11,161 bases of DNA from Gammaproteobacteria bacterium (GCA_029882955.1 JAOUJX010000099.1:1-11161); one strand, 5' to 3'. Shown: positions 1-6,997, counted from the stretch's first letter. Translations and numbers: made by a program. Notes: generated by a model from the sequence alone, not told the origin.

Positions 1-15
1 CAGAGGGTGAGGCAT
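1..15 (-). CDS. possible start of a downstream gene (5' fragment)
   Basis: After the wrbA stop on the minus strand, a 3-base gap is followed by an ATG (13-15) and an open frame, M-P-H-P-L, running off the window edge. Genes this tightly spaced usually form an operon. In pseudomonads the gene next to wrbA often encodes a small DUF2069 membrane protein, but five codons cannot show that. No clear ribosome binding site precedes the ATG. Confidence 0.25.
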
Positions 16-18
16 GGA

Positions 19-606
19 TTAGCTCAATTGTATGGCAAGTGTCGAAATTCGTTTGCCGAGTGTCCGGCAGGCCGAAATTTCATTGTCACTTAAGGCCGCC
101 CCTGACTGCCCGGCTACATGGCTGGGGCCATAGGGTGTTGCGCCGGTGGTGGTTTGATTGAGGGCCGCTTCAGAGTAGGGAATACCGCTAATCAACATGC
201 CGTGATGAAGCAAGGGTAACATCATGCTTAGTAATACACTTTCCTGTCCACCATGCAAGCTCGATGTTGAGGTGAAAACCCCGGCTGGCTTGCCTATAAG
301 CTTACCCGACAGCCATAGCTGACTGGTCTGGTCGAAAAAATACTTGAGGGGAGCGGCCATGTTACCGAAGTACCCGGGGCTACCGATGATGAGTCCATCG
401 CAATCTTCGAGATCTTCAACCTCGGCATAAACCACTCCACTTGGAGGTATAGGTGACTCAGTTTGTTCGCAGTTGGATGAAACCGAGGGAAGGCTTCGTA
501 GTATAGCTTCGCAGCCAGGGTTGGCATCGATACCCTGACAGATTTGTTCGGCCATAGCCGCAGTACCGCCATGCTGGCTGTAATATATGACAAGGATTTT
601 TAACAA
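19..606 (-). CDS. wrbA: WrbA-type NAD(P)H:quinone oxidoreductase (flavodoxin fold)
   Basis: Predicted cytoplasmic FMN enzyme that reduces quinones by two electrons using NAD(P)H, avoiding semiquinone radicals. The 195 residues match the usual length (E. coli WrbA is 198). The FMN-phosphate loop is at residues 8-20 (YYSQHGG...MAE), the flavin-contacting segment GSPGYFGNMA at 75-84, and the family signature STSSLHGGQE at 113-122. PLLHHGM (131-137) and TPYGPSHVAG (157-166) are further WrbA hallmarks. The start is TTG at 604-606. It is the only start giving the normal N-terminus; an in-frame TAA lies three codons upstream, with only an ATT between that could also initiate. No good Shine-Dalgarno sequence is visible. 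It lies 54 bases downstream of arsC on the same strand, probably cotranscribed; this pairing is also known from Pseudomonas. The family call is firm; the physiological role is inferred from relatives. Confidence 0.92.
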   Translation of the reverse strand: MLKILVIYYSQHGGTAAMAEQICQGIDANPGCEAILRSLPSVSSNCEQTESPIPPSGVVYAEVEDLEDCDGLIIGSPGYFGNMAAPLKYFFDQTSQLWLSGKLIGKPAGVFTSTSSLHGGQESVLLSMMLPLLHHGMLISGIPYSEAALNQTTTGATPYGPSHVAGQSGAALSDNEISACRTLGKRISTLAIQLS

Positions 607-660
607 TGTAATTTATCTATCCCGTAGTGGAATGTTTAGTAGCATCTAAAGGTTGGCGAC

Positions 661-1017
661 TCAAATAATATCCAGCACTCTGGAAGGCGGCCTGCCAATG
701 ATGGCCTTGTTGCCGGAAACGACAATTGGTCGTTGCAACAGGGAAGGGTGGGCACAAATCGCGTCAATAATCTGGTCTTCGCTCATGGTATCGATATTTA
801 GACCTGCCTGCTCATAAGCCGGCTCACCAGTGCGCACTAATTCGGCTGGAGAGATGTTCAATAACTTAACTATTCCCTCCAGAACCTCCTTCGTAGGTGG
901 TTCGATCAGATACTCAACTATTTCTGGTCTCCGGTCATTGCTGGTCAGGATATCAAGTGTTTCGCGAGATTTACTACAGTTAGGATTATGGTAAATAGTT
1001 AGTTTTGCGTTGGTCAT
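661..1017 (-). CDS. arsC: ArsC-family arsenate reductase (glutaredoxin-dependent type)
   Basis: Small thioredoxin-fold protein of the ArsC/YfgD family, which in characterised members reduces arsenate to arsenite with glutathione and glutaredoxin. The 118 residues are the normal length. The catalytic cysteine is Cys14 in HNPNCSKSR (10-18). Arg62, Arg96 and Arg109 sit exactly two positions after Arg60, Arg94 and Arg107 of plasmid R773 ArsC, so the anion-binding set is complete. QRPIVV (95-100) and the IGRPP segment (107-111) are typical. No arsR, arsB or acr3 gene is in the window, so this is probably a chromosomal housekeeping homologue like E. coli YfgD rather than part of a resistance operon. 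The ATG at 1015-1017 gives the canonical N-terminus, but the upstream stretch is pyrimidine-rich with no Shine-Dalgarno. It is probably the first gene of the arsC-wrbA unit. Confidence 0.92.
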   Translation of the reverse strand: MTNAKLTIYHNPNCSKSRETLDILTSNDRRPEIVEYLIEPPTKEVLEGIVKLLNISPAELVRTGEPAYEQAGLNIDTMSEDQIIDAICAHPSLLQRPIVVSGNKAIIGRPPSRVLDII

Positions 1018-1060
1018 AAAGAGATTAAGGGGGTAGGAGAATCGAAGGTAACGTTTTACA

Positions 1061-1078
1061 ATAATGCTTCGGCATTAT
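1061..1078. repeat. perfect hairpin with UUCG tetraloop
   Basis: ATAATGC (1061-1067), TTCG (1068-1071) and GCATTAT (1072-1078) form a 7-base-pair perfect stem. Read on the plus strand it has a C(UUCG)G cap, an exceptionally stable RNA tetraloop. Neither side is followed by a T-run, so it is not a standard terminator. On the minus strand it lies about 45 bases upstream of the arsC start and would have a CGAA loop. The function is unknown. Confidence 0.6.
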
Positions 1079-1207
1079 CAATAGCGGGTATTTGCAGGTT
1101 TTAAAATAGTCCGATATCGGCTTGACAGGTCCTCCACATGGAGTTAGTTTCCGGCCCTAGTAATGTAATAATATCAAACTGCTGGTTTAAAAATCTCGGC
1201 TAAACCT

Positions 1208-1235
1208 TTGGTAAATGAGTAATAATTTGCATAAT
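1208..1235 (+). promoter_or_regulatory. candidate sigma-70 promoter for the LysM gene
   Basis: TTGGTA (1208-1213) and CATAAT (1230-1235) are separated by 16 bases, matching 4 of 6 and 5 of 6 consensus positions. Transcription would start near 1242, giving a leader of about 100 bases. This is a sequence match only; AT-rich DNA gives such matches by chance. Confidence 0.3.
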
Positions 1236-1326
1236 TAGACTTGCTCTGCATGATTGATCAAGGTAGTCTTCTTTCGTGATTGGGCACACAAAATCAATTT
1301 AATTTTCAAATTTTAGTACAGTTCTC

Positions 1327-1332
1327 GGAGAA
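1327..1332 (+). promoter_or_regulatory. ribosome binding site of the LysM gene
   Basis: GGAGAA lies 8 bases before the ATG at 1341. It is one of the few clear Shine-Dalgarno sequences in the window and fixes this start. Confidence 0.7.
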
Positions 1333-1340
1333 TAGAACAT

Positions 1341-1988
1341 ATGAAATCAACAGACCTCCTTAAAATTGCTGCCATAGCGGTATTTACCACCAGTTTCGCT
1401 GTTGGTTGTGCTAGCTCTGGTGACGAAGTAACGCCTGCAGATGATCCTGTAGAGTGTACGGGCGCAACTCCTGAAGTTAAGAATGCGATTTACGCAGCCA
1501 AGCTGAAAAACGCGCGAGCCAGAAACCTGGGCTACGAATGGCGTGATACAGCGAAAATCATCGAGGAAGCTGAGCAAGCAGCGGCGGATTGTGAGAATGT
1601 TCGAGCTAAGATTTTGGCCGATAAGGCTGAACAGCAGGCTGCTGACGCTATCGCTCAACACGAGTCTGAACAGGCTGCGGTAACTGAGGCAACTGCCCCG
1701 GTAGAAGAGTCTAAGTATATCGGCGGCTATCTGGTAGTGAGTGGCGATAATCTCTGGAGCATTGCCGGGCAGAGTTCGGTTTATGGTAATCCTTATCAGT
1801 GGCCTCTGATCTATAAGGCTAATTCGGGACAGATTAAAGATGCTGATCTGATCTTTCCTGGACAGTACTTTAATATACCGAAAGCGACTAGCTCTGAGAG
1901 TGCAGCAGCTATCGAGCACGCGAAGACTCGCGGAGCCTGGACAGTTGGTGAAACTGAAGCTTCAGATATCCAGTATCTGAACCAGTAA
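1341..1988 (+). CDS. LysM-domain lipoprotein
   Basis: Predicted envelope lipoprotein that binds peptidoglycan. The N-terminus has Lys2 and Lys8, a hydrophobic run (residues 9-21) and the lipobox A-V-G-Cys23. The following residue is Ala, not Asp, which by the E. coli rule favours the outer membrane. Residues about 45-112 are alanine- and glutamate-rich, helical in character and likely coiled, with a WRDT motif at 67-70. Cys39 and Cys84 could form a disulfide in the periplasm. The LysM domain spans about 129-180 (YLVVSGDNLWSIA at 130-142, NPYQWPLIYKAN at 150-161, PGQYFNIP at 173-180). A 35-residue tail follows without a recognisable domain. The gene stands alone, with a good ribosome binding site upstream and a strong terminator 18 bases past the stop, so it is probably monocistronic and well expressed. 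The domain call is firm; the specific role is unknown, possibly tethering the outer membrane to the cell wall. Confidence 0.88.
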   Translation: MKSTDLLKIAAIAVFTTSFAVGCASSGDEVTPADDPVECTGATPEVKNAIYAAKLKNARARNLGYEWRDTAKIIEEAEQAAADCENVRAKILADKAEQQAADAIAQHESEQAAVTEATAPVEESKYIGGYLVVSGDNLWSIAGQSSVYGNPYQWPLIYKANSGQIKDADLIFPGQYFNIPKATSSESAAAIEHAKTRGAWTVGETEASDIQYLNQ

Positions 1989-2006
1989 GTTTGGATAATA
2001 TCCAGG

Positions 2007-2034
2007 AAAAGCCCGCTTAGGCGGGCTTTTTTTT
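2007..2034 (+). terminator. rho-independent terminator of the LysM gene
   Basis: GCCCGC (2011-2016), loop TTAG (2017-2020) and GCGGGC (2021-2026) form a perfect GC stem, extended by AAAA/TTTT and followed by an eight-T run (2027-2034). It starts 18 bases after the LysM stop. On the opposite strand only a four-T tail follows, so it is mainly a plus-strand terminator. Confidence 0.95.
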
Positions 2035-2152
2035 GCCTGTTGAAAATGAATAGATTGATCAAACTAGCTCTTGAGTGAACTTAACTGGCTAATCTCGCTC
2101 ATAAGAGTTCAAATACAGAAAGCTTCTACTAACCTACGTATTAAAACTATCG

Positions 2153-2617
2153 ATGAAAAATAAGCTGTTTGTTTTACTTATCTTGTTGAGCCAGTCTGCA
2201 TTTGGACAGGTTCCGGATATGCCGTTGAAAAAGCTGGATGGTACTGTCCATCAATTAAGCGATTATCAGGGGAACTGGATTATCGTTAACTACTGGGCTA
2301 CCTGGTGCCCCCCATGCATTGCAGAAATGCCCGATTTACAGGATTTTCACGATAAACATGCAGATAACGGAGCTGTGGTGATTGGTATCAATGTTGAAAC
2401 TGCTCCGAGAGAGTTAATAGAGGAATTTCTCGATACCTACTTTATTACCTATCCAAATTACAGCGCGCCATTAGCTCAAAGTTCCGCATTGGGTAGTATT
2501 CCTGGCTTACCAACCACCTTTCTAGTGTCACCAGAGGGTAAAGTGGCGGCTCGTCAGGTTGGCGGCGTGACCTCTGAAATGATTGAAAGCTTCATCAAAA
2601 ACTGGAAAGCAAAATAG
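2153..2617 (+). CDS. TlpA-like periplasmic thiol-disulfide oxidoreductase
   Basis: Predicted exported thioredoxin-fold protein of the TlpA/ResA type. Residues 1-18 form a signal peptide (Lys2 and Lys4, a leucine-rich core, likely cleavage after A-F-G at 18). The redox motif WCPPC is at 51-55 with Cys52 and Cys55 as the only cysteines, and the conserved cis-proline is Pro120 in GLPTT (118-122). At 154 residues it is a single-domain member. Such proteins reduce disulfides in the periplasm, often for cytochrome c maturation, or act as thiol reductants for other targets. No cytochrome biogenesis gene, DsbD or CcdA is nearby, so the substrate is unknown. The ATG at 2153 is fixed by the signal peptide, although no Shine-Dalgarno precedes it. 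The next gene starts 85 bases downstream on the same strand; cotranscription is possible but unproven. Confidence 0.88.
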   Translation: MKNKLFVLLILLSQSAFGQVPDMPLKKLDGTVHQLSDYQGNWIIVNYWATWCPPCIAEMPDLQDFHDKHADNGAVVIGINVETAPRELIEEFLDTYFITYPNYSAPLAQSSALGSIPGLPTTFLVSPEGKVAARQVGGVTSEMIESFIKNWKAK

Positions 2618-2702
2618 ACTGAGCCATAATTCTACAATTCGATGAGCCTTCGCCATTGAGTTATCGGTATTATTTGGATCAAAAGATGAAATTCCTGCTA
2701 AT

Positions 2703-4499
2703 ATGCCGGTGACAATAGACATTCAAGAATACATGGCAAACATAAAAGATTGCAGCCTTGAGAGCATACTCGATAAGCTGGTTGCAGAAAAAATGGTTGA
2801 GCAGGAAAAGGCCAGCATGATTTCTTCGCTGGTGTCGGATAAAGATCGTAAATCTCTGCATCCGCTGGAAATTATTGCCAAACGCCAGTGGGTAAATGCG
2901 GCTAAACCTGAGCAGCTTCTCACGCTGGATCTGTTAACCAACTGGTTATCCGAGCGGTCGGGATTACAGCGTTATTATTTTGATCCGTTAAAAATGGATG
3001 TCAGCTCCTGCACCTCCATCGTATCCTATGCTTATGCGTCAAGATTCGGTATTTTGCCAGTCAAGGTTACCGATAGCGAAGTTCTGATTGCGGTTACCGA
3101 TCCATTCCAGATCGAATGGAGAGATGAAGTCGACCGTATCGTAAATCGCCCAATTAACACGGTGATTGCCAATCCCGAGGAACTTAAGGCTTACTTGCTT
3201 GAGTTTTATAGTATCAGTCGTGCGATGGATAACGCTGGCGCCAATCAATCCGGTGCACCGGGTACCCTGCAAAACCTTGAGCAATTAATCGAATTAGGAA
3301 GAGTGGGGTCGGTTGATGCAGACGATCAGCACATCGTCAGTATTGTCGACTGGTTGATGCAATACGCGTTCACTCAGCGCGCCAGTGATATTCATATCGA
3401 ACCCCGGAGAGAGAAGGGTAACGTGCGTTTCCGTATTGATGGTGTATTGCATCAGGTTTACGAAATCCCATCTAATATTACTGCCGCAGTAATTAGTCGA
3501 GTCAAGATAATGGGTCGTCTCGATGTCGCCGAGAAACGCAAACCTCAGGACGGCCGTATCAAGACCCGTTCTCCCGATGGCCTGGAAATTGAACTACGCT
3601 TGTCCAGTATGCCGACTGCATTTGGTGAAAAGTTGGTGCTGCGCATATTTGATCCGGAAGTTCTGGTGAAAAATTTCTCGGCATTAGGGCTGGAGAAAAA
3701 AGAGTCAGAAATCTGGAATGAGATGATCTCCCAGCCGCATGGCATAATCCTGGTAACAGGCCCAACCGGGTCTGGAAAAACTACGACGCTTTATACCAGT
3801 CTAAAGCATTTGGCTCGTCCGGAGGTCAATGTCTGTACTATCGAAGATCCGATCGAACTAGTAGAACCCAGCTTTAATCAGATGCAGGTGCAGCAAAACA
3901 TTGATCTCGATTTTGCCAGTGGTGTAAAGACGCTGCTACGTCAGGATCCCGATATTATCATGGTGGGTGAGATTCGTGACCGGGAAACTGCAGAAATGGC
4001 AGTGCAGGCAGCATTAACCGGGCACCTCGTGCTTTCGACCTTGCATACCAACGATGCGCCATCCGCCATAGCGAGGCTCACCGAAATAGGTGTACCACCT
4101 TATTTGATTAGTGCGACCTTAATTGGCGTAGTAGCTCAGCGTCTGGTTAGAACTCTATGTCCGCATTGCAAGCAAAACCATCAACTTCATGAGCACGAGT
4201 GGGAAGCTTTGATCAAGCCTTGGAAAACTGTGGCGCCTGAAAAGGTTTCGCGCGCCGAAGGCTGTCTGGAATGCCGACAAACCGGATACAAAGGTCGTGT
4301 CGGAATCTATGAAATGATGCCTGTCAATAGTGCGTTAAAGCAGGAAATTGGACTGGATTTTGATTTAGTGAAATTTCGCAAAGCCGCCATCAAACAGGGT
4401 ATGAAGCCACTGAATCTGGGTGGTGCACAAAAGGTAGCCAAGGGTATTACCACAATCGAAGAAGTGCTCAAGGTTGCGCCGCCTCGCTACGATAGTTAG
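2703..4499 (+). CDS. GspE/PilB-family secretion or pilus assembly ATPase
   Basis: Cytoplasmic hexameric ATPase of the type II secretion/type IV pilus extension family, 598 residues. An N-terminal GspE/MshE-like region spans about 15-170, with the conserved FGILPVKV...VAVTDP-type segment at about 115-134. The N2 domain follows (SDIHIEPR, 228-235). The core has Walker A GPTGSGKT (353-360), the Asp box IEDPIE (380-385), Walker B DPDIIMVGEIRD (415-426) and the His box TGHLVLSTLHTND (439-451). A C-terminal zinc motif has Cys486/Cys489 and Cys521/Cys524. All catalytic boxes are intact. No GspF/PilC, pilin, prepilin peptidase or secretin gene lies within the window, so it is an orphan here. The start at 2703 has no strong Shine-Dalgarno; Met11 (2733) is an alternative. 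GspE, PilB and MshE cannot be told apart from sequence alone, so no symbol is given. Confidence 0.9.
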   Translation: MPVTIDIQEYMANIKDCSLESILDKLVAEKMVEQEKASMISSLVSDKDRKSLHPLEIIAKRQWVNAAKPEQLLTLDLLTNWLSERSGLQRYYFDPLKMDVSSCTSIVSYAYASRFGILPVKVTDSEVLIAVTDPFQIEWRDEVDRIVNRPINTVIANPEELKAYLLEFYSISRAMDNAGANQSGAPGTLQNLEQLIELGRVGSVDADDQHIVSIVDWLMQYAFTQRASDIHIEPRREKGNVRFRIDGVLHQVYEIPSNITAAVISRVKIMGRLDVAEKRKPQDGRIKTRSPDGLEIELRLSSMPTAFGEKLVLRIFDPEVLVKNFSALGLEKKESEIWNEMISQPHGIILVTGPTGSGKTTTLYTSLKHLARPEVNVCTIEDPIELVEPSFNQMQVQQNIDLDFASGVKTLLRQDPDIIMVGEIRDRETAEMAVQAALTGHLVLSTLHTNDAPSAIARLTEIGVPPYLISATLIGVVAQRLVRTLCPHCKQNHQLHEHEWEALIKPWKTVAPEKVSRAEGCLECRQTGYKGRVGIYEMMPVNSALKQEIGLDFDLVKFRKAAIKQGMKPLNLGGAQKVAKGITTIEEVLKVAPPRYDS

Positions 4500-4559
4500 T
4501 TGTACACGGGTGTTGGAGTCAGGATTGATCCGAAGAACACTTGAATGAAGGCAACAGAT

Positions 4560-5150
4560 TCACTGTCTGAACCACCGATTATTCAAAGCTTTCATCACCT
4601 TATTGGGATACTTGTATTTACCCAGGCTACCGTTATAGCGAGCCAACGCACGTGTTAAATTACCCGACTCCATATCCAGGTAGTATCGCAATATAGTGCA
4701 ACCCATGCGCAGGTTAGTGCGTATTTTAAACAGGTTCTTATCCGACAGTCCGATTTCTTCGAGCCAGAAGGGCATTATTTGCATTAAACCTCTTGCGCCA
4801 GACACCGAGATTGCAAATTCATCGAAGGCGCTTTCGACTTCTATTAATGCGAGTACCAGTTCGGGTGCCAGGTTGGCGCGCCTCGATTCGTAGTGAACCT
4901 GCTTGAGTATGGTGATCCGTCTTTTGGGTTCATCGACGAATCGTTCCAGTCGATTAGACATGTCGAGCAGCCAGACCTCGGCATCGAATCGATCTTCGAA
5001 GCCGTGATCGCTTGCTACTGCTTCCTGTAGTAGCTCTCTAAGCTCTGGATCGAGTTCATGATTAGTCGCCTGGACGGCTGTCATCATTAACCCGGTCAGT
5101 ATCGAAGCGAGCAGGCTAGCGGTTAGTTTTCTGCTCAGGCAGAAATGCAT
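4560..5150 (-). CDS. SLT-family lytic transglycosylase, exported
   Basis: Predicted murein lytic transglycosylase that cleaves between MurNAc and GlcNAc, forming 1,6-anhydroMurNAc ends. The N-terminal signal peptide spans 1-28 (Arg7/Lys8, hydrophobic core, A-V-Q-A cleavage site), with no lipobox, so it is likely soluble in the periplasm. The SLT fold covers about 85-185: the catalytic Glu is Glu106 in IEVESAFDEFA (103-113), followed by GARGLMQIMP (118-127) and the C-terminal YNGSLG (172-177), a variant of the usual YN-x-G-x-G. At 196 residues it is a minimal single-domain enzyme with no LysM or other binding module. Only 2 bases separate its ATG from the proS stop, so it is likely translated by coupling to proS. 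It converges with the ATPase gene across 60 bases. Confidence 0.9.
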   Translation of the reverse strand: MHFCLSRKLTASLLASILTGLMMTAVQATNHELDPELRELLQEAVASDHGFEDRFDAEVWLLDMSNRLERFVDEPKRRITILKQVHYESRRANLAPELVLALIEVESAFDEFAISVSGARGLMQIMPFWLEEIGLSDKNLFKIRTNLRMGCTILRYYLDMESGNLTRALARYNGSLGKYKYPNKVMKALNNRWFRQ

Positions 5151-5152
5151 TT

Positions 5153-6859
5153 TTAGCCGAAGAGCTTGTCGAGAAACCTGGATAACTCAGCCAGGTTAAT
5201 GTCCTCAGAACTTTCGTCCCGGCGCCCCTTATATTCGAATTGTTCGGCCTTAAGTCCGCGATCACTGAGCACAATACGATGCGGTACACCGATGAGTTCC
5301 ATATCAGAAAACATGACTCCAGGCCGGACTGGACGGTCGTCGAGCAATACCTCGATACCACGTTGTAAACAATCCTGATAAAGCTGGTCGGCAATATTTT
5401 TTACGTCGTCGGATTTGTGGTAGTTGAGAGGGCAGATTGCCAGCTGAAAAGGTGCCAGAGAATCGGGCCAGTAAATACCTCGATCATCATTATTCTGCTC
5501 AATGGCTGCCGCCACCACGCGAGTTACGCCTATGCCGTAGCAGCCCATGGTAGTGACGACAGATTTGCCATTCTCATCGAGTACCGTAGCCTGCATGGCC
5601 TGGCTATATTTTTGTCCTAACTGGAATATATGGCCTACTTCGATGCCGCGTAATATTTTGAGTGTACCCTGGCCGTCGGGGCTTGGGTCGCCTTCCTGAA
5701 CGTTTCTGATATCGACAGTGCTGGGTTCATCACAGTCGCGTCCCCAATTGGCATGAATGTAATGCCGATCATTGGCATTTGCACCGCATACGAAATCACT
5801 GACGAGGCTGGCGCTATTATCGACATAGGTCGGAATTTTCAGACCTATTGGGCCGAGCGAGCCAATGTCGTTTCCGAGTATGGCCTTAATCTTTTCACGG
5901 TCGGCCATTTGTAAAGGACTGGCGACACCAGGGAGTTTTTCGGCTTTGAGTGGATTGAGCTCATGGTCGCCTCGTAAAACCAGTGCAATCAGGCCTTCGT
6001 CACTCGAATCGACGATCAGGGTTTTGAGGCACTTTTCAATGTTGAAATCGAGTTTTTTGGCCAGGTCTTCGATTGTGTACAAACCCGGTGTGTCGATAGT
6101 TTGCATCTCTGCCTCGGGTTGACTCCGCTTGCTTTGTGGTAAAATTGCAGCAGCCATTTCAACATTTGCCGCATAGTCACTCTGATCAGAGAAGGCGATT
6201 GCATCTTCTCCGGAATCGGCCAGGACGTGAAATTCATTCGATGTGCTCCCCCCAATTGATCCAGAATCGGCGTTGACCGCTCGATAAGCAAGTCCGAAGC
6301 GATCGAAAATATTGCTATAAGTCTGGTACATGACGTCGTAGGTTTGTTGCAGCGACTCCTGGTTTACATGGAATGAATAAGCGTCTTTCATGATGAATTC
6401 GCGCGAACGCATGACACCGAATCGAGGCCTGATTTCATCCCGGAACTTAGTTTGAATCTGATAAAAATTGACGGGTAGTTGCTTGTAACTTTTAATGTCT
6501 CGTCTGAAGATGTCTGCTATGACTTCTTCGTGAGTCGGTCCGAGACAGTAGTCGCGTTGATGCCTGTCATGAAATCGTAGTAACTCGGGTCCGAACTGAT
6601 CCCAGCGCCCCGACTCCTGCCATAGTTCTGCTGGCTGTACCGAAGGCATTAATAATTCGAGCGCACCCGATTTATTCATCTCTTCGCGCACGATACTCTC
6701 TACTTTTCGCAGAACTCTCAGACCCAGGGGCATCCAGCTATAAATACCCGAGGCGAGTCGCCGGATCAATCCGGCACGTAACATGAGCTGGTGGCTGATA
6801 ATCTCAGCTTCGACAGGCGTTTCTTTTAATGTGACCAGGTGGAAGCAGGAAGCTTTCAT
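5153..6859 (-). CDS. proS: prolyl-tRNA synthetase, bacterial type with editing domain
   Basis: Class II aminoacyl-tRNA synthetase that charges tRNA-Pro with proline in the cytoplasm. Its 568 residues are close to E. coli ProS (572). The catalytic core shows LKETP (11-15), the GPTHEE loop (107-112), motif 2 FRDEIRPRFGVMRSREF (139-155) and motif 3 GCYGIGVTR (439-447). A YbaK-like editing insertion that removes mischarged alanine lies at about 225-400. It keeps Lys279, the lysine known to matter for editing in E. coli ProRS, and the RGDHELN segment at 296-302. The anticodon-binding domain follows (about 470-568, with LLDDRPVRPGVMF at 505-517). The ATG at 6857-6859 gives the standard N-terminus, but no Shine-Dalgarno precedes it. 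It leads a two-gene unit with the lytic transglycosylase. Confidence 0.97.
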   Translation of the reverse strand: MKASCFHLVTLKETPVEAEIISHQLMLRAGLIRRLASGIYSWMPLGLRVLRKVESIVREEMNKSGALELLMPSVQPAELWQESGRWDQFGPELLRFHDRHQRDYCLGPTHEEVIADIFRRDIKSYKQLPVNFYQIQTKFRDEIRPRFGVMRSREFIMKDAYSFHVNQESLQQTYDVMYQTYSNIFDRFGLAYRAVNADSGSIGGSTSNEFHVLADSGEDAIAFSDQSDYAANVEMAAAILPQSKRSQPEAEMQTIDTPGLYTIEDLAKKLDFNIEKCLKTLIVDSSDEGLIALVLRGDHELNPLKAEKLPGVASPLQMADREKIKAILGNDIGSLGPIGLKIPTYVDNSASLVSDFVCGANANDRHYIHANWGRDCDEPSTVDIRNVQEGDPSPDGQGTLKILRGIEVGHIFQLGQKYSQAMQATVLDENGKSVVTTMGCYGIGVTRVVAAAIEQNNDDRGIYWPDSLAPFQLAICPLNYHKSDDVKNIADQLYQDCLQRGIEVLLDDRPVRPGVMFSDMELIGVPHRIVLSDRGLKAEQFEYKGRRDESSEDINLAELSRFLDKLFG

Positions 6860-6898
6860 AGATTTTTCAAAAATACTGTGTTGATATTAGATAGAGTT

Positions 6899-6923
6899 TG
6901 CCGGTCTTAACGACTGGCCGGCA
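6899..6923 (-). other. hairpin in the proS leader
   Basis: On the minus strand GCCAGTC (6918-6912) and GACCGGC (6906-6900) pair as a 7-base stem with one G-U pair around a 5-base loop. Alternatively TGCCGG/CCGGCA pair as a 6-base outer stem (6923-6918 with 6904-6899). There is no T-run on either side, so it is a poor terminator. It sits where a proS transcript from the TATAAT at 6926-6931 would begin. Confidence 0.5.
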
Positions 6924-6925
6924 TA

Positions 6926-6931
6926 ATTATA
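6926..6931 (-). promoter_or_regulatory. candidate -10 element for proS
   Basis: A perfect TATAAT reads on the minus strand 67 bases upstream of the proS start, in the gap after the DUF4124 gene. No convincing -35 is found at 16-18 bases. Transcription would begin near 6919. Confidence 0.4.
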
Positions 6932-6997
6932 ATCGAGTGTATTGCGAAAACTTAGTTAAATTTCGGTTTCGATGGGCAGAATTTAATCCGATTCGTG

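Larger units (their letters stand above)
1018..1340. other. divergent intergenic region, arsC / LysM gene
   Basis: This 323-base stretch separates arsC (leftward) from the LysM lipoprotein gene (rightward), so it should carry both promoters. I see no gene or RNA family in it. It contains a UUCG-capped hairpin (1061-1078), a 10-base palindrome CCGATATCGG (1111-1120), a consensus TTGACA at 1122-1127 without a good -10 at normal spacing, and a better promoter candidate at 1208-1235. It becomes AT-rich towards the LysM start. The motif GATTGATCAA at 1252-1261 recurs upstream of the thioredoxin-like gene. Confidence 0.7.

Noticed and set aside
661..1017. Arsenic resistance operon
   Set aside because: ArsC is intact but arsR, arsB, acr3 and arsA are absent, and the neighbour is wrbA. 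Chromosomal ArsC homologues of this kind are common outside resistance operons.
1347..1919. 190-residue open frame antisense to the LysM lipoprotein gene
   Set aside because: It lies wholly opposite a gene with a clear lipobox, LysM domain, ribosome binding site and terminator. Its translation is rich in Arg, Ser and Cys with no recognisable domain, as expected of a shadow frame.
4500..4559. Bidirectional terminator between the ATPase and transglycosylase genes
   Set aside because: GTGTT (4510-4514) and AACAC (4536-4540) could pair, but the loop is 21 bases, the stem is weak and no T-run follows on either strand.
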